Both the position numbers and the translations under genes were made by a program. From assembly GCF_047495495.1 (NCBI RefSeq), contig NZ_CP179930.1, forward strand, positions 434,001-498,000: DNA of 64,000 nt, read 5' to 3'. The notes under the pieces were generated by a model, which saw nothing but the letters and a program-made list of their open reading frames with translations, did no database searches and had not been told where the DNA came from. Origin of the DNA: Zymobacter sp047495495. Lineage in GTDB: Bacteria > Pseudomonadota > Gammaproteobacteria > Pseudomonadales > Halomonadaceae. Positions 53,848 to 62,868 of the stretch are shown here, piece by piece. Each line of letters opens with the position of its first letter. Positions within the stretch are counted from its first letter, which is position 1.

Positions 53848-55716
53848 ATGAATTTGATGCAGGACAGGCGCTTTGCGCCGTTCTTCTGGACCCAGGCGCT
53901 GGGGGCGTTCAACGATAACGTCTTTAAGCAGATTATCTTACTGCTGCTGACGTTCGAAGCGGCACCGCACATGCATTGGAACAGCTCGCTGCTGAACAGC
54001 ATCGGTATGATGTTGTTCATGATGCCGACCTTGCTGTTTTCATCTTGGGGTGGCCGTCTGGCCGACACCCGAGACAAGGCCACCTTGATCCGCACGCTCA
54101 AGACGTTCGAAGTGGCCTGCATGGTGCTGGCAGCACTGGCCATCTGGTACGAAGCTTATGTCGCGATGATGGGCATCTTGGCGCTGATCGGTATTCAGGC
54201 AGCGCTGTTCGGCCCCGTCAAATACGCCATCCTTCCCCAGCATGTGCCACGTGCGCATCTTGTCGGAGCGAATGCTTGGATTGAGATGGGGACCTTCTTG
54301 GCCATCCTGCTCGGCACGATACTGGCCGGGGCCATGATTGAGCTGCCCGATAGCCACCGCTACAGCATCATCGGTATCACCCTTATTGCCGTGGCGCTGG
54401 CCGGTTGGTGGTCGTCCTGCCGTATTCCTACCGCGCCTCCACAGCAAAGCACAGATGGCAGCCAAGCCATCACACGTAGCGCCCTGAAGCAGTTCTGGAC
54501 ACAGCGCTCCATGCGCTTTGCCATTCTGGGAATCAGCCTGTTCTGGTTTTTGGGCACGTGCTACCTCTCGCAGCTCAATGTGTGGGTCAAGGAGATCGCT
54601 GGTGGCAACGCCAGCATGATCAGCGCACTGATGGCGGCGTTTGCTATCGGGGTCGGGCTGGGAGCGTTGCTGTACTCCAAGCTGTCGGCTGGGCGTCTGG
54701 AACTGGGGTTGGTGCCGATCGGGGCGCTAGTGATTGCCGTCTGCGGAACACTGTTTGCCTATTCCGGTCCAGCGGGTGGGGCTGCGGAAGAACTGGGGCT
54801 GCTGATGCGTCTGCGTGACGGCACGCTACCGCCTATGATGTTGGAACTGATCGGTGTTGGTATCGGGGGCGGGCTGTACATCATGCCGCTGTATCTGATG
54901 CTGCAAATCAAGAGCGATCCCGGTCATCGGGCGCGCATGGTCGCGGTCAATAACATCGTCAACGCCCTATTTATGCTAGTGGCTTCGCTGTTTGCGATCC
55001 TGATCACCAACGTATTGCAGTGGTCACTGCCTGTCTTCTATGCGCTGGTGGCGCTGTGTGCGCTGCTGATTGGCGTGGCGTGCTTCGGCTACAATCCGCG
55101 GCCGTGCCTGCGCATTATGATCTTCATGGGTATGCGGCTGTGCTATAAGCTGCGCATCAAGGGGCGCGAGTTCATCCCCGAAGAAGGGGCGGCCGTCGTG
55201 GTGTGCAACCACGTCAGTTATACCGATGCCCTTATTCTGGCTGCGGCGAGTCCTCGACCACTGCGCTTCGTGATGTATGCCCCCATCTATGAAATGCCGC
55301 TCGTCAACGGCTTCTGCCGTGTTGCGGGCGCCATCCCGATCAATAATGCCCGCAACACGCCTTCCGCGATGCGCCGCACGTTCCATCAGATCAAGAAGGC
55401 GCTTGATGCTGGTGAAGTGGTGATGATCTTTCCAGAAGGGCAGTTGACGCGTAACGGCGAGATCGGCTCGTTCCAGCGTGGCATCGAACGCATCATTCAG
55501 GAAACGCCAGTGCCCGTTATTCCGGCTGCGTTATCGGGGCTGTGGGGGGGCTGGGGAACCTACAAGGATACGCCGCCGTTCAGTGGCTGGCCGAAGAAGA
55601 TCCATGCCCGGGTACGCATGATGTTCGGTGAACCCGTGGCGCCTGAACAGGCGACGCGAGAGCTGCTCTATCAGCGCGTATGCCAGCTGAAACAGTATCT
55701 CGACAGTTTGCACTAG
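53848..55716 (+). CDS. LplT-type MFS / 1-acylglycerol-phosphate acyltransferase fusion
   Basis: This 622-residue membrane protein joins two functions. Residues 1-420 form an MFS flippase like LplT (ALGAFNDNVFKQIILLL), which moves lysophospholipids inward. Residues 430-622 form a PlsC-type acyltransferase with HX4D (His455, Asp460 in CNHVSYTD) and FPEGQLTRNGEIGSFQRGIE. In E. coli lplT and aas are separate genes, with Aas carrying an acyl-ACP synthetase domain; here that third domain is absent, so the acyl donor is probably acyl-ACP from elsewhere. It likely repairs lysophospholipids in the inner membrane. Confidence 0.88.
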   Translation: MNLMQDRRFAPFFWTQALGAFNDNVFKQIILLLLTFEAAPHMHWNSSLLNSIGMMLFMMPTLLFSSWGGRLADTRDKATLIRTLKTFEVACMVLAALAIWYEAYVAMMGILALIGIQAALFGPVKYAILPQHVPRAHLVGANAWIEMGTFLAILLGTILAGAMIELPDSHRYSIIGITLIAVALAGWWSSCRIPTAPPQQSTDGSQAITRSALKQFWTQRSMRFAILGISLFWFLGTCYLSQLNVWVKEIAGGNASMISALMAAFAIGVGLGALLYSKLSAGRLELGLVPIGALVIAVCGTLFAYSGPAGGAAEELGLLMRLRDGTLPPMMLELIGVGIGGGLYIMPLYLMLQIKSDPGHRARMVAVNNIVNALFMLVASLFAILITNVLQWSLPVFYALVALCALLIGVACFGYNPRPCLRIMIFMGMRLCYKLRIKGREFIPEEGAAVVVCNHVSYTDALILAAASPRPLRFVMYAPIYEMPLVNGFCRVAGAIPINNARNTPSAMRRTFHQIKKALDAGEVVMIFPEGQLTRNGEIGSFQRGIERIIQETPVPVIPAALSGLWGGWGTYKDTPPFSGWPKKIHARVRMMFGEPVAPEQATRELLYQRVCQLKQYLDSLH

Positions 55717-55743
55717 TCGCCGTGAACAGTGGGTGAAGACGAA

Positions 55744-55778
55744 GATGCCGATGTCTTAACAGGACATCGGCATCTTTA
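55744..55778 (+). terminator. Terminator after the LplT-PlsC gene
   Basis: GATGCCGATGTC and GACATCGGCATC form a 12-bp perfect stem with TTTATAT after it. Confidence 0.8.
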
Positions 55779-55864
55779 TATAGGTTATGGGTTTTATGCG
55801 GTCTGATGGTGGTCCTTCAGCAGCTCTGTCGCCTTTTCATGCTTGGCGCTGGGTTTACGAACCG

Positions 55865-57181
55865 CTAGGGCCAGGGCAGCGTCAGGATGACGTTCAGGCC
55901 ATGCCATTCACTTTCCTCAAGCCGCAGCTCTCCGCCGTGGTAGTGCACGATCTGTGCCACGATTCCCAATCCCAGTCCATGCCCTGATACGCGTTCGTCG
56001 AGCCGTGTGCCGCGCTGCAGTACGTCGGCACGGCGGTCGGGGGCGATGCCGGGTCCATCGTCTTCAATATCGATCTGTAGCGCTTGATCGGTATCGGTGA
56101 ATGTCATCCGTACGCGTGTGGTGGCCCATTTGCCGGCGTTATCCAGCAGGTTGCCTAGCACTTCCAGTACGTCTTCGCGATCCCACGGCAGTACTGGGTG
56201 AACATCGGGGCGACTGGTGAAATGGATGTGCGGGTAAAGCGTGCGCAGCGTTTCCATCAGCGGAGGCAGGTCCACGTCCGGTGCAAAGCGGGCGGTATGA
56301 TTCTCATCGCGAGTATCTAGGCGGGCCCGTTGCAGTTCGCGCTCGACAAGACGATGGATGTCATCAAGGCGGTAGCGCAGTTCGCTTTGCAGGCGCGGAT
56401 GCTCCTTCAACTCCTGATGCGAAAGCAGCGATTCCATCACCGCCAGGGGGGTCTTCAGCGCATGGCTGAGGTTGGCGATGCCATCCCGCGAACGCTTGAG
56501 CACTTTGTCGATGCGCTCCAGCTGATGATTGAGTTCGTTGACGACAGGGGCTACTTCGCGCGGCACGGCCGTAGTCAGCTGCATCTGATGGCCAGCATTG
56601 AGGCGCATCAGTTCTTCGCGCAGTTGCTTAAACGGTCGAAGACTTGAGCGCACCACCATGCGTTGCACCATGACCAGAACGAGGGCCATCAAGCCGCCCA
56701 ACCCCCATAGGTACAGGCGTATCCAGCCGAGTCGTCGAGTAATAGGGGTGTAGTCGAGCGCGGTGGTGATACGGAACGTGTGATGGGCATGGTGGAATGT
56801 GCCCTGCCAGACCAGCAGTTTCTGATCGTTGGGGCCGGCCACCAGCTGATAGCGACGATGATTGCTCAGGTCAGGCGCAGGGAAGTCCCATAACGAGCGG
56901 GAGCGCATAGGCGCATCGTTGTCCATTTGGATGGTGTAGTACATCCCTGAATAGACACGTTGATAGGCGAAAGCATCGCCGGAGAACTCATCGTCGTTGA
57001 AATTGGGAGCACTCCCGAGCGTCGCCGACATGATGCCTTCGGCTTCGGTTTGCAGGCGGTCATACAGATAGGTGCGGACAGCATAATCGAACAGCATCAT
57101 GCTGCCCTGTGCCAGCAGCAGCATGATGGTCAGTGCCGTCAACAGTAGCCCGATAGTCAGGCGACGCGTTAGCGATATCAC
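55865..57181 (-). CDS. PhoQ-like sensor histidine kinase
   Basis: This is a 438-residue inner-membrane kinase with two membrane spans (about 8-32 and 155-175) around a periplasmic sensor. That sensor has an acidic patch (NDDEFSGD). A HAMP linker follows. The phosphoacceptor is His240 (LSHALKTPLAV); the ATPase has LGNLLDNAGKWA, DDGPGI and GHGLGLGIV. Absence of a usual Glu after His240 (A instead of E in SHALKTP) matches PhoQ/QseC-like members. It starts with GTG, overlapping the regulator stop (GTGA). The signal is unknown; divalent cations are a guess from context. Confidence 0.85.
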   Translation of the reverse strand: MISLTRRLTIGLLLTALTIMLLLAQGSMMLFDYAVRTYLYDRLQTEAEGIMSATLGSAPNFNDDEFSGDAFAYQRVYSGMYYTIQMDNDAPMRSRSLWDFPAPDLSNHRRYQLVAGPNDQKLLVWQGTFHHAHHTFRITTALDYTPITRRLGWIRLYLWGLGGLMALVLVMVQRMVVRSSLRPFKQLREELMRLNAGHQMQLTTAVPREVAPVVNELNHQLERIDKVLKRSRDGIANLSHALKTPLAVMESLLSHQELKEHPRLQSELRYRLDDIHRLVERELQRARLDTRDENHTARFAPDVDLPPLMETLRTLYPHIHFTSRPDVHPVLPWDREDVLEVLGNLLDNAGKWATTRVRMTFTDTDQALQIDIEDDGPGIAPDRRADVLQRGTRLDERVSGHGLGLGIVAQIVHYHGGELRLEESEWHGLNVILTLPWP

Positions 57182-57864
57182 GAGGCGGAGCTGTTGCCAC
57201 CGAAGCGGTAGCCCTGTCCACGCTGAGTCAGGATGATGCCGCGTCCCAGCTTCTGGCGGATATGGTTGATGTGCACTTCCACCACGTTGGGGTTGCGCTC
57301 GTGCTCGCTGTCATACAGATGGTCGAGCAGCTGTTCTTTGGGGATGACGTGATCCGGGTGCAGCATCATGTAGCGCAAAATGGCGAACTCAGCACGGGTC
57401 AGTTTGATCGGGGCATCGGTCTCGCTGTCGGTCAGCGTGGCCTGCTGGCCCGCTTCGTCGAGCACAACACCATTAACCGCCAGTTTGGGCGTCGGACGCT
57501 GCCCGTGGCGGCGGCGCACCAGCGCCTGCAGACGCAGCAGCAGCTCGTCGGGATGGAACGGTTTGGGCAGATAGTCATCTGCCCCCGCGCGCAGCCCAGT
57601 GATGCGTTCGCTCCAGCTGGAGCGAGCGGTCAGAACGAGGATCGGTGTATCGAGGCCCGCTTCGCGCCATTCTTCCAGCAGCTGCAGGCCTGGGCGTCCG
57701 GGCAGGCCCAGATCGAGAATGATGGCATCGAACGGCAGTTCGGTGGCCATGGTGGCAGCGTCCCGACCATCCGTGCACCAGTCGACAGCGTAGCCCGCCT
57801 GAGTGAACAGGGCATTGAGTTCATCGGCAAGAGGAACGTTGTCCTCGACAAGTAGCACTCGCAT
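57178..57864 (-). CDS. OmpR/PhoP-family response regulator
   Basis: This is a 228-residue regulator with an N-terminal receiver (acceptor Asp51 in AIILDLGLPG, Lys in LTARS-to-PKPF region) and a C-terminal winged helix (LTRAEFAILRYMMLHPDHVIPKEQLLDHLYDSEHERNPNVVEVHINHIRQKLG). The ATG at 57864 is chosen over an extension starting at 57924, which would add 20 unrelated residues. It is coupled to the kinase and follows the PepSY gene by 16 bp. Confidence 0.9.
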   Translation of the reverse strand: MRVLLVEDNVPLADELNALFTQAGYAVDWCTDGRDAATMATELPFDAIILDLGLPGRPGLQLLEEWREAGLDTPILVLTARSSWSERITGLRAGADDYLPKPFHPDELLLRLQALVRRRHGQRPTPKLAVNGVVLDEAGQQATLTDSETDAPIKLTRAEFAILRYMMLHPDHVIPKEQLLDHLYDSEHERNPNVVEVHINHIRQKLGRGIILTQRGQGYRFGGNSSAS

Positions 57865-57880
57865 GGTTAGCAGTATCCAT

Positions 57881-58246
57881 TCAGTCAGATTCGGGGCGGT
57901 CTTTTGCCGTGTGGCAGGCCTCAAGGCTGCGGGCCTGGGCCGTCAGCGCATCGACGCAGATATCTTCTACATAGTGGCCGTCGTCCATAAGCTCAAGAAG
58001 GTAGGCCGGATGCGGTCTGCCTGCATGCAGCGTCGCTTCCAGCAGCTTAAGACCATGAAGACGATGCTGTTGATGCAGGCGCTCGACGATGCCTGATAAA
58101 GGTAGGATCGCGCCCGCTTGAGTCAGTTCCAAGGCGGTATTCTGATCAAATTCCTCGGAATGTGCCAGCGGGGATGTCAGCATCCCCGCCAATCCTACGG
58201 CCAGCAGCATGCGCAGGCTTCTTGAGGCAACGTTAGCGATGCGCAT
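57881..58246 (-). CDS. Exported PepSY-domain protein
   Basis: This is a 121-residue protein with a signal peptide (cleavage near AHS-EE, residue 31) and one PepSY-type unit: QAGAILPLSGIVERLHQQH, LKLLEATLHAGRPHPAYLLELMDDG, VEDICVDALTAQ. Small PepSY proteins often accompany two-component systems and may modulate the kinase sensor. It overlaps the transporter gene end by 14 nt and has a weak ribosome site, so it is probably translated by coupling. Confidence 0.8.
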   Translation of the reverse strand: MRIANVASRSLRMLLAVGLAGMLTSPLAHSEEFDQNTALELTQAGAILPLSGIVERLHQQHRLHGLKLLEATLHAGRPHPAYLLELMDDGHYVEDICVDALTAQARSLEACHTAKDRPESD

Positions 58247-59522
58247 GCGATGAACGCTGATAGCGGACGTCAGCCGGGTCGAGCTTCCAGCAGCGCGCGC
58301 TGACGACGGCGTTGTGCTGAAGGGCGCTGACCTCGAACTGGTAGTTGTCGATGCGCATCGTAATCGGTCCCTGGGGCAGGTTCTCCAGATGCTCGAGCAG
58401 CAGGCCGTTGAGCGTTCGCGGCCCGTTAAGAGGAAGCTGCCAGCCCAGATGGCGGTTGATATCGCGCAGCAGGGTCGACCCCGCAATGCGGTAACAGCCG
58501 CTTTCCTCTTCGAAGATGCCCGCCTGTGATGGCTGCACGTGTGCCGTGAAGTCACCGACAATCTCTTCCAGAATGTCTTCGAGCGAGATCAGCCCCGTCA
58601 CTTCACCGTATTCATCGACCACGACGCCCAGACGACGTCCGTGCTGTCTGAAGTTTAGCAGCTGGGTGTGAAGCGGCGTGGATTCTGGAATGAAATAGGG
58701 GGCACAGATGGCCGCCACGATGGCCGCGCTGAGTTGGGCAGGTTGATTGATGATCTCGGGCACGTTGCGGATATGCAGGATACCCACCACATTGTTGATC
58801 GTACCGCGATAAACAGGCAGACGGGTGTGCTGAGTGCGGCGCAGCGCGGCCAGCAGGGTCACGTCGTCCCAGTCGAGGTCAATGCCGTCGATTTCGTGAC
58901 GCGGCACCATGATGTCGTCGACGGTGGATTTGTCGAGGTCGATGATCGACAGCAGCATCGAATGGTTGCGGGCGGGCATCAGGCGGCCTGCATCGCTGAC
59001 GATAGCGCGCAGCTCCTCGGAGGACATGGCCGGTTCTTCATTCTTGAGCTGGCGCAGACCGCACAGGCGCAGCAGGTAGTTGGAAATCCCGTTGACCATT
59101 ACGACGAGCGGAAAGCAGCAGGCCAGCAGCGGCGTCAGGATGCGCGAGCACGGCGGTGCGACCTGCTCGGGGCGCAAGGCTGCCCACGTCTTCGGCATGA
59201 CTTCACCGATGATGAGCATCGCCACGGTCAGTATTGTCGTAGCGAGAAGCGCCGCCATCGACGAGTTGGCGAAGGTGTTCATCGTCATCTGTGTCGTTAG
59301 CGACGCAGCGATGTTGCTGACCAGCGTGTTGCCGATCAGGATCACGCCCAACAGGCGATCGGGGCGTTTGATAAGGGCCAGTACGCGGCGTGCGGATTTG
59401 TCGCCATTGCGTGCGCGGTGCATCAGCCGATAGCGGTTAATCGCCATCATGCTGATCTCGGACATCGAGAAAAAGGCACACAGAACAACCAGAACCAGAG
59501 TCAGAATTAACGAAAGCGCCAT
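58233..59522 (-). CDS. CNNM/CorC (HlyC) family transporter, CorB-like
   Basis: This is a 429-residue inner-membrane protein. It has an N-terminal CNNM domain with three to four spans (MALSLILTLVLVVLCAFFSMSEISMMAINR), a CBS pair (DKSTVDDIMVPRHEIDGIDLDWD; VVDEYGEVTGLISLEDILEEIVGD) and a C-terminal CorC/HlyC domain. Relatives (YfjD/CorB) act in Mg2+ and Co2+ homeostasis. The ATG at 59522 lies 5 nt after GAGG. In E. coli yfjD also lies next to ypjD and ffh, so the synteny is conserved. Confidence 0.88.
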   Translation of the reverse strand: MALSLILTLVLVVLCAFFSMSEISMMAINRYRLMHRARNGDKSARRVLALIKRPDRLLGVILIGNTLVSNIAASLTTQMTMNTFANSSMAALLATTILTVAMLIIGEVMPKTWAALRPEQVAPPCSRILTPLLACCFPLVVMVNGISNYLLRLCGLRQLKNEEPAMSSEELRAIVSDAGRLMPARNHSMLLSIIDLDKSTVDDIMVPRHEIDGIDLDWDDVTLLAALRRTQHTRLPVYRGTINNVVGILHIRNVPEIINQPAQLSAAIVAAICAPYFIPESTPLHTQLLNFRQHGRRLGVVVDEYGEVTGLISLEDILEEIVGDFTAHVQPSQAGIFEEESGCYRIAGSTLLRDINRHLGWQLPLNGPRTLNGLLLEHLENLPQGPITMRIDNYQFEVSALQHNAVVSARCWKLDPADVRYQRSSHAHR

Positions 59523-59690
59523 GCCATCCTCGCTAGGTGATCTCGGCGCAGGATACAAAATGGAACAGATAAAGCAATGCGCCGGGACAAAAAGAGCAGA
59601 AACCGTGATCCCGTTTCTGTGCCGCTGCCGTCAGGCATTCTACGGCTTGCCGCAGGCCCAGGGATCGGTGGGCCTGCCGTTATCGGACGA

Positions 59691-60503
59691 TTATACCGCG
59701 GTTGCCTGTGCAGATAGCAGTAGATGGCTGCCGTAATAGGTCAGCAAAAGCAGCACGCTACCACCGAGGGTCCAGCGCACGGCGCGACGGCCGCGCCAGC
59801 CGCGATAGCGGTGTCCCCACAGTAGGATGCCGAAGATCAGCCAGGTCATCAGTGCCAATAACGCTTTTGCTGATAAATACAGATCACGCACATGGAAGAC
59901 GAACATCAGGCCGCTGACGATCGAAAGCGTTAACAGAATCATGCCCATGGTGATCAGATCGAACAGTACACGCTCCATGCGCGTCAGGGCGGGAAGGGCT
60001 TCGACAATGCCACGCAGGCGGCGCATTTTGAGCGCGCGGCCTTGGATCGCTAGCAGCAGCGCCTGTAGCGCAGCCAGCCCCAGCAAGGCATAGGCCAGTA
60101 CTGATGTGATGACATGGGCCAGTTCGCCGGCTGAAAGGGGCAGCCCTGCAGGCTGCTTGGGCAACCCGATCAGTGCTACGAGGCTCAATGCCGACAGCGG
60201 AAACAGGATTCCTGTCAGCGCACGCATGGCGCTGTAGCGGCTGAAAGCCTTGACGATGAGCCCCATGCACCAGCAGATCAGCGAGGTGAATTCCAGTGCG
60301 CCGAGTCGCAGCTCTCCAGTGGCGTTAAGCAGCAGATAGAGCACGATGGCATGCAGTACGATAGCCACGCCGATGGCGGCCTGTACGAGCGGTGGGCGTT
60401 CTATCGAAGGAATCTGGCGCATCAGCACCAGCAGCTGCCAGCCGCCGCTCAGCGCATAGAGCAGGATGGCCAACAGGGCAAGAGGAAGAACCAACGTCGT
60501 CAT
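59691..60503 (-). CDS. ypjD: YpjD-like inner membrane protein (cytochrome c assembly family)
   Basis: This is a 270-residue protein with about eight hydrophobic helices, of the CcsA/CcmC-like family. ELAHVITSVLAYALLGLAALQALLLAIQ and the final SAKALLALMTWLIFGILLWGHRYRGWRGRRAVRW carry the usual conserved residues. The WGxxH-type haem loop of true CcmC is replaced. The ATG at 60503 follows AAGG by 8 nt. It is divergent from ffh, as in many gammaproteobacteria. A role in cation homeostasis with CorB (CorE) has been proposed for E. coli. Confidence 0.85.
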   Translation of the reverse strand: MTTLVLPLALLAILLYALSGGWQLLVLMRQIPSIERPPLVQAAIGVAIVLHAIVLYLLLNATGELRLGALEFTSLICWCMGLIVKAFSRYSAMRALTGILFPLSALSLVALIGLPKQPAGLPLSAGELAHVITSVLAYALLGLAALQALLLAIQGRALKMRRLRGIVEALPALTRMERVLFDLITMGMILLTLSIVSGLMFVFHVRDLYLSAKALLALMTWLIFGILLWGHRYRGWRGRRAVRWTLGGSVLLLLTYYGSHLLLSAQATAV

Positions 60504-60911
60504 GTCCACAGCCTTGTGAGGCGCCATGCCTGAAAAAGGGCGCTGCCCGTAGCACCACGGCGAACGGGCGTTCGTGAACCGAGGCTTGTAAGGGGCGGCA
60601 TGGCGTGATAAGCGAGCAGTATATACCGTCCCACTATAACGGTAATGATGATGTCGCGCACTTCACTGCACCGGATGGATGGAGCAAGACCCCCATCGTG
60701 CGTATAATCGACCCCAAGTAAAGGTGAAGCAGGGACGCGCTGCACAGTTCGCGACGCTTCATCATGACCCGATGATCAAGTGACGGCGGCCTCTCAATGG
60801 CCGCTGTCACTGTCATGGCGTCCTGCTGGCGACACGCCGCAGGCCCATGGCAGTCGGGTTCAGGCATCCATTCTTACCCACTGGCGACGTTCGCCAGCGC
60901 TGGAGAAGACC
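60504..60911. promoter_or_regulatory. ypjD/ffh intergenic region with ffh promoter
   Basis: A consensus -10 TATAAT lies at 60703-60708; 17 bp upstream is TGGAGC (60680-60685), a weak -35. This gives an ffh leader of roughly 200 nt. In-frame codons continue upstream of ffh to 60780, but the start at 60912 is the family start. No other gene is visible. Confidence 0.5.
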
Positions 60912-62300
60912 ATGTTCGAGAGTTTGACCGATCGTCTGTCGCGGACGCTCAGAACTATCACCGGTCAGGCCAGACTGACCGAAGACAACATCAAGGATAC
61001 GCTGCGCGAAGTCCGCAAGGCCCTGCTTGAAGCTGACGTGGCACTGCCCGTAGTCAAAAGCTTCATCGCACAGGTACGCGAACGCGCCGTCGGGGCCGAA
61101 GTGTCGAAGAGCCTGTCGCCGGGCCAGCAGTTCGTCAAGATCGTCCAGCAGGAGCTGGAAGCGGTTATGGGCGAAGCCAACGTTCCCCTCGAACTGAAGC
61201 ACAAGCCCGCCATCATCTTGATGGCCGGTCTGCAAGGGGCGGGTAAGACCACTTCCGTGGCCAAGTTGGCCCGTTTCCTGCGTGAGCGCGAGAAGAAGAA
61301 AGTGCTGGTGGTGTCCACCGACGTCTATCGCCCGGCCGCCATCGACCAGCTTGAAACGCTGGCGAAGGAAGTCGAGGTCGATTTCTTCCCGTCTACGCCG
61401 GATCAGAAACCGGTGGATATCGCTAACGCGGCCATCCAGCACGGTCGCATCCAGTTCCACGATGTCATTCTCGTCGATACGGCAGGTCGCTTGCACGTCG
61501 ATACCGAGATGATGGATGAAATCAAAGCGCTGCACGCGGCGATCAATCCGGCTGAAACGCTGTTCGTTGTCGATGCGATGACGGGGCAGGATGCCGCCAA
61601 CACCGCGAAGGCCTTCCACGAAGCGCTGCCGCTGACCGGTGTCATCCTGACTAAGGCCGACGGTGACGCGCGTGGTGGTGCGGCCCTGTCCGTACGCCAG
61701 CTGACCGGTAAGCCGATCAAGTTCATCGGGATGGGTGAAAAAACCGATGCGCTGGAACCGTTCCACCCTGATCGTATCGCTTCCCGTATCTTGGGCATGG
61801 GTGACGTACTCAGCCTGATCGAAGAAGCCGAACGTACGGTCGACAAGAAAAAGGCAGAGAAGCTCGGCAAGAAAATTCGCAAGGGTCAGGGCTTCGACCT
61901 CGAAGATTTCCGTGATCAGCTTCAGCAGCTCAAGAACATGGGCGGTATGAGCAGTCTGCTCGACAAGCTGCCTGGCATGGGGCAGGTCGCCGACATCGCC
62001 AAGAGCGGTGCCGCCGAGAAGGAATTCGCCAAGCTTGAGTCGATGATCAACTCCATGACCCCGGAAGAGCGTCGCAAGCCGGAGGTCATCAATGGTTCGC
62101 GCAAACGCCGTATTTGTGCGGGTTCGGGCACCCAGATCCCTGAACTCAATCGCCTGCTGAAGCAGCACAAGCAGATGCAGAAGATGATGAAAAAGGTCAG
62201 CGGCAAGGGTGGCATGAAGAAAATGATGCGTGGCATGGGCGCGCTGATGGGCGGTGGCGGCATGGGTGGCCCGGGTGGAATGGGCGGCTTCATGCGCTGA
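60912..62300 (+). CDS. ffh: Signal recognition particle protein Ffh
   Basis: Ffh binds signal peptides of nascent membrane proteins and targets ribosomes to FtsY. The 462-residue GTPase has the N domain, the G domain with GLQGAGKTT (106-114) and TKADGDARGG, and the Met-rich M domain (IRKGQGFDLEDFRDQLQQLKNMGG; SRKRRICAGSG binds 4.5S RNA). The C-terminus is a Gly/Met tail. The ATG at 60912 is 6 nt from GGAG. Confidence 0.97.
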   Translation: MFESLTDRLSRTLRTITGQARLTEDNIKDTLREVRKALLEADVALPVVKSFIAQVRERAVGAEVSKSLSPGQQFVKIVQQELEAVMGEANVPLELKHKPAIILMAGLQGAGKTTSVAKLARFLREREKKKVLVVSTDVYRPAAIDQLETLAKEVEVDFFPSTPDQKPVDIANAAIQHGRIQFHDVILVDTAGRLHVDTEMMDEIKALHAAINPAETLFVVDAMTGQDAANTAKAFHEALPLTGVILTKADGDARGGAALSVRQLTGKPIKFIGMGEKTDALEPFHPDRIASRILGMGDVLSLIEEAERTVDKKKAEKLGKKIRKGQGFDLEDFRDQLQQLKNMGGMSSLLDKLPGMGQVADIAKSGAAEKEFAKLESMINSMTPEERRKPEVINGSRKRRICAGSGTQIPELNRLLKQHKQMQKMMKKVSGKGGMKKMMRGMGALMGGGGMGGPGGMGGFMR

Positions 62301-62337
62301 TCAACCCCGTTGTCGATGCGCTTTTCGGGGAAAATGG

Positions 62338-62366
62338 TTTTCAGGTGTTGTAATTTCCCGTAGAAT
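62338..62366 (+). promoter_or_regulatory. Promoter of the rpsP operon
   Basis: TTTTCA (62338-62343) and TAGAAT (62361-62366) are separated by 17 bp, with a leader of about 215 nt to rpsP. The stretch 62301-62587 has no ORF of its own. Confidence 0.55.
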
Positions 62367-62504
62367 GCGGCGTCTTCGGAAATGGGCTGTCTCGACTACG
62401 ATGGCCCATTTTCAGACTTGTCTGGCCGTGGCACGATTCGGCTACGGCAAGATCACGTCGGCAGTGTGCGTGGGGGTAGGCCCTCAGGCATACTATTGGC
62501 GTAT

Positions 62505-62520
62505 CCGGCCTTCAGGCCGG
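62505..62520 (+). other. Perfect hairpin in the rpsP leader
   Basis: CCGGCC-TTCA-GGCCGG is a stable 6-bp stem with a tetraloop, located 67 nt before the rpsP start codon. It is a possible leader-RNA control element; no T-run follows. Confidence 0.5.
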
Positions 62521-62587
62521 CTCGTCGGGAAAGGCTGGCAGGCTGCCTTGTCTTTTCCGGTCAAGGAATCACTGAGAGGCAATAAAC

Positions 62588-62836
62588 ATGGTAACCATTC
62601 GTCTGGCACGTGGCGGCTCCAAAAAACGCCCGTTCTATCACCTGACTGTGACTGATTCTCGCAACGCTCGCGATGGCAGCTTCATCGAACGCGTTGGTTT
62701 CTTCAACCCGATCGCTCGTGGTGCTGAAGAGCGCCTGCGCGTTGACCTGGACCGCGTTGCATTCTGGCAGCAGCAGGGTGCTCAGGTTTCTGATCGCGTT
62801 GCAGAACTGGTCAAACAGGCTCGTAAAGCTGCCTGA
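62588..62836 (+). CDS. rpsP: 30S ribosomal protein bS16
   Basis: This 82-residue protein contacts 16S rRNA and aids 30S assembly. It opens with MVTIRLARGGSKKRPFYHLT, and FIERVGFFNPIARG is the conserved core. It heads the rpsP-rimM-trmD operon. Confidence 0.97.
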   Translation: MVTIRLARGGSKKRPFYHLTVTDSRNARDGSFIERVGFFNPIARGAEERLRVDLDRVAFWQQQGAQVSDRVAELVKQARKAA

Positions 62837-62868
62837 TTTAAGTGCGTCGATCGATAGGTGAGGCAGAC

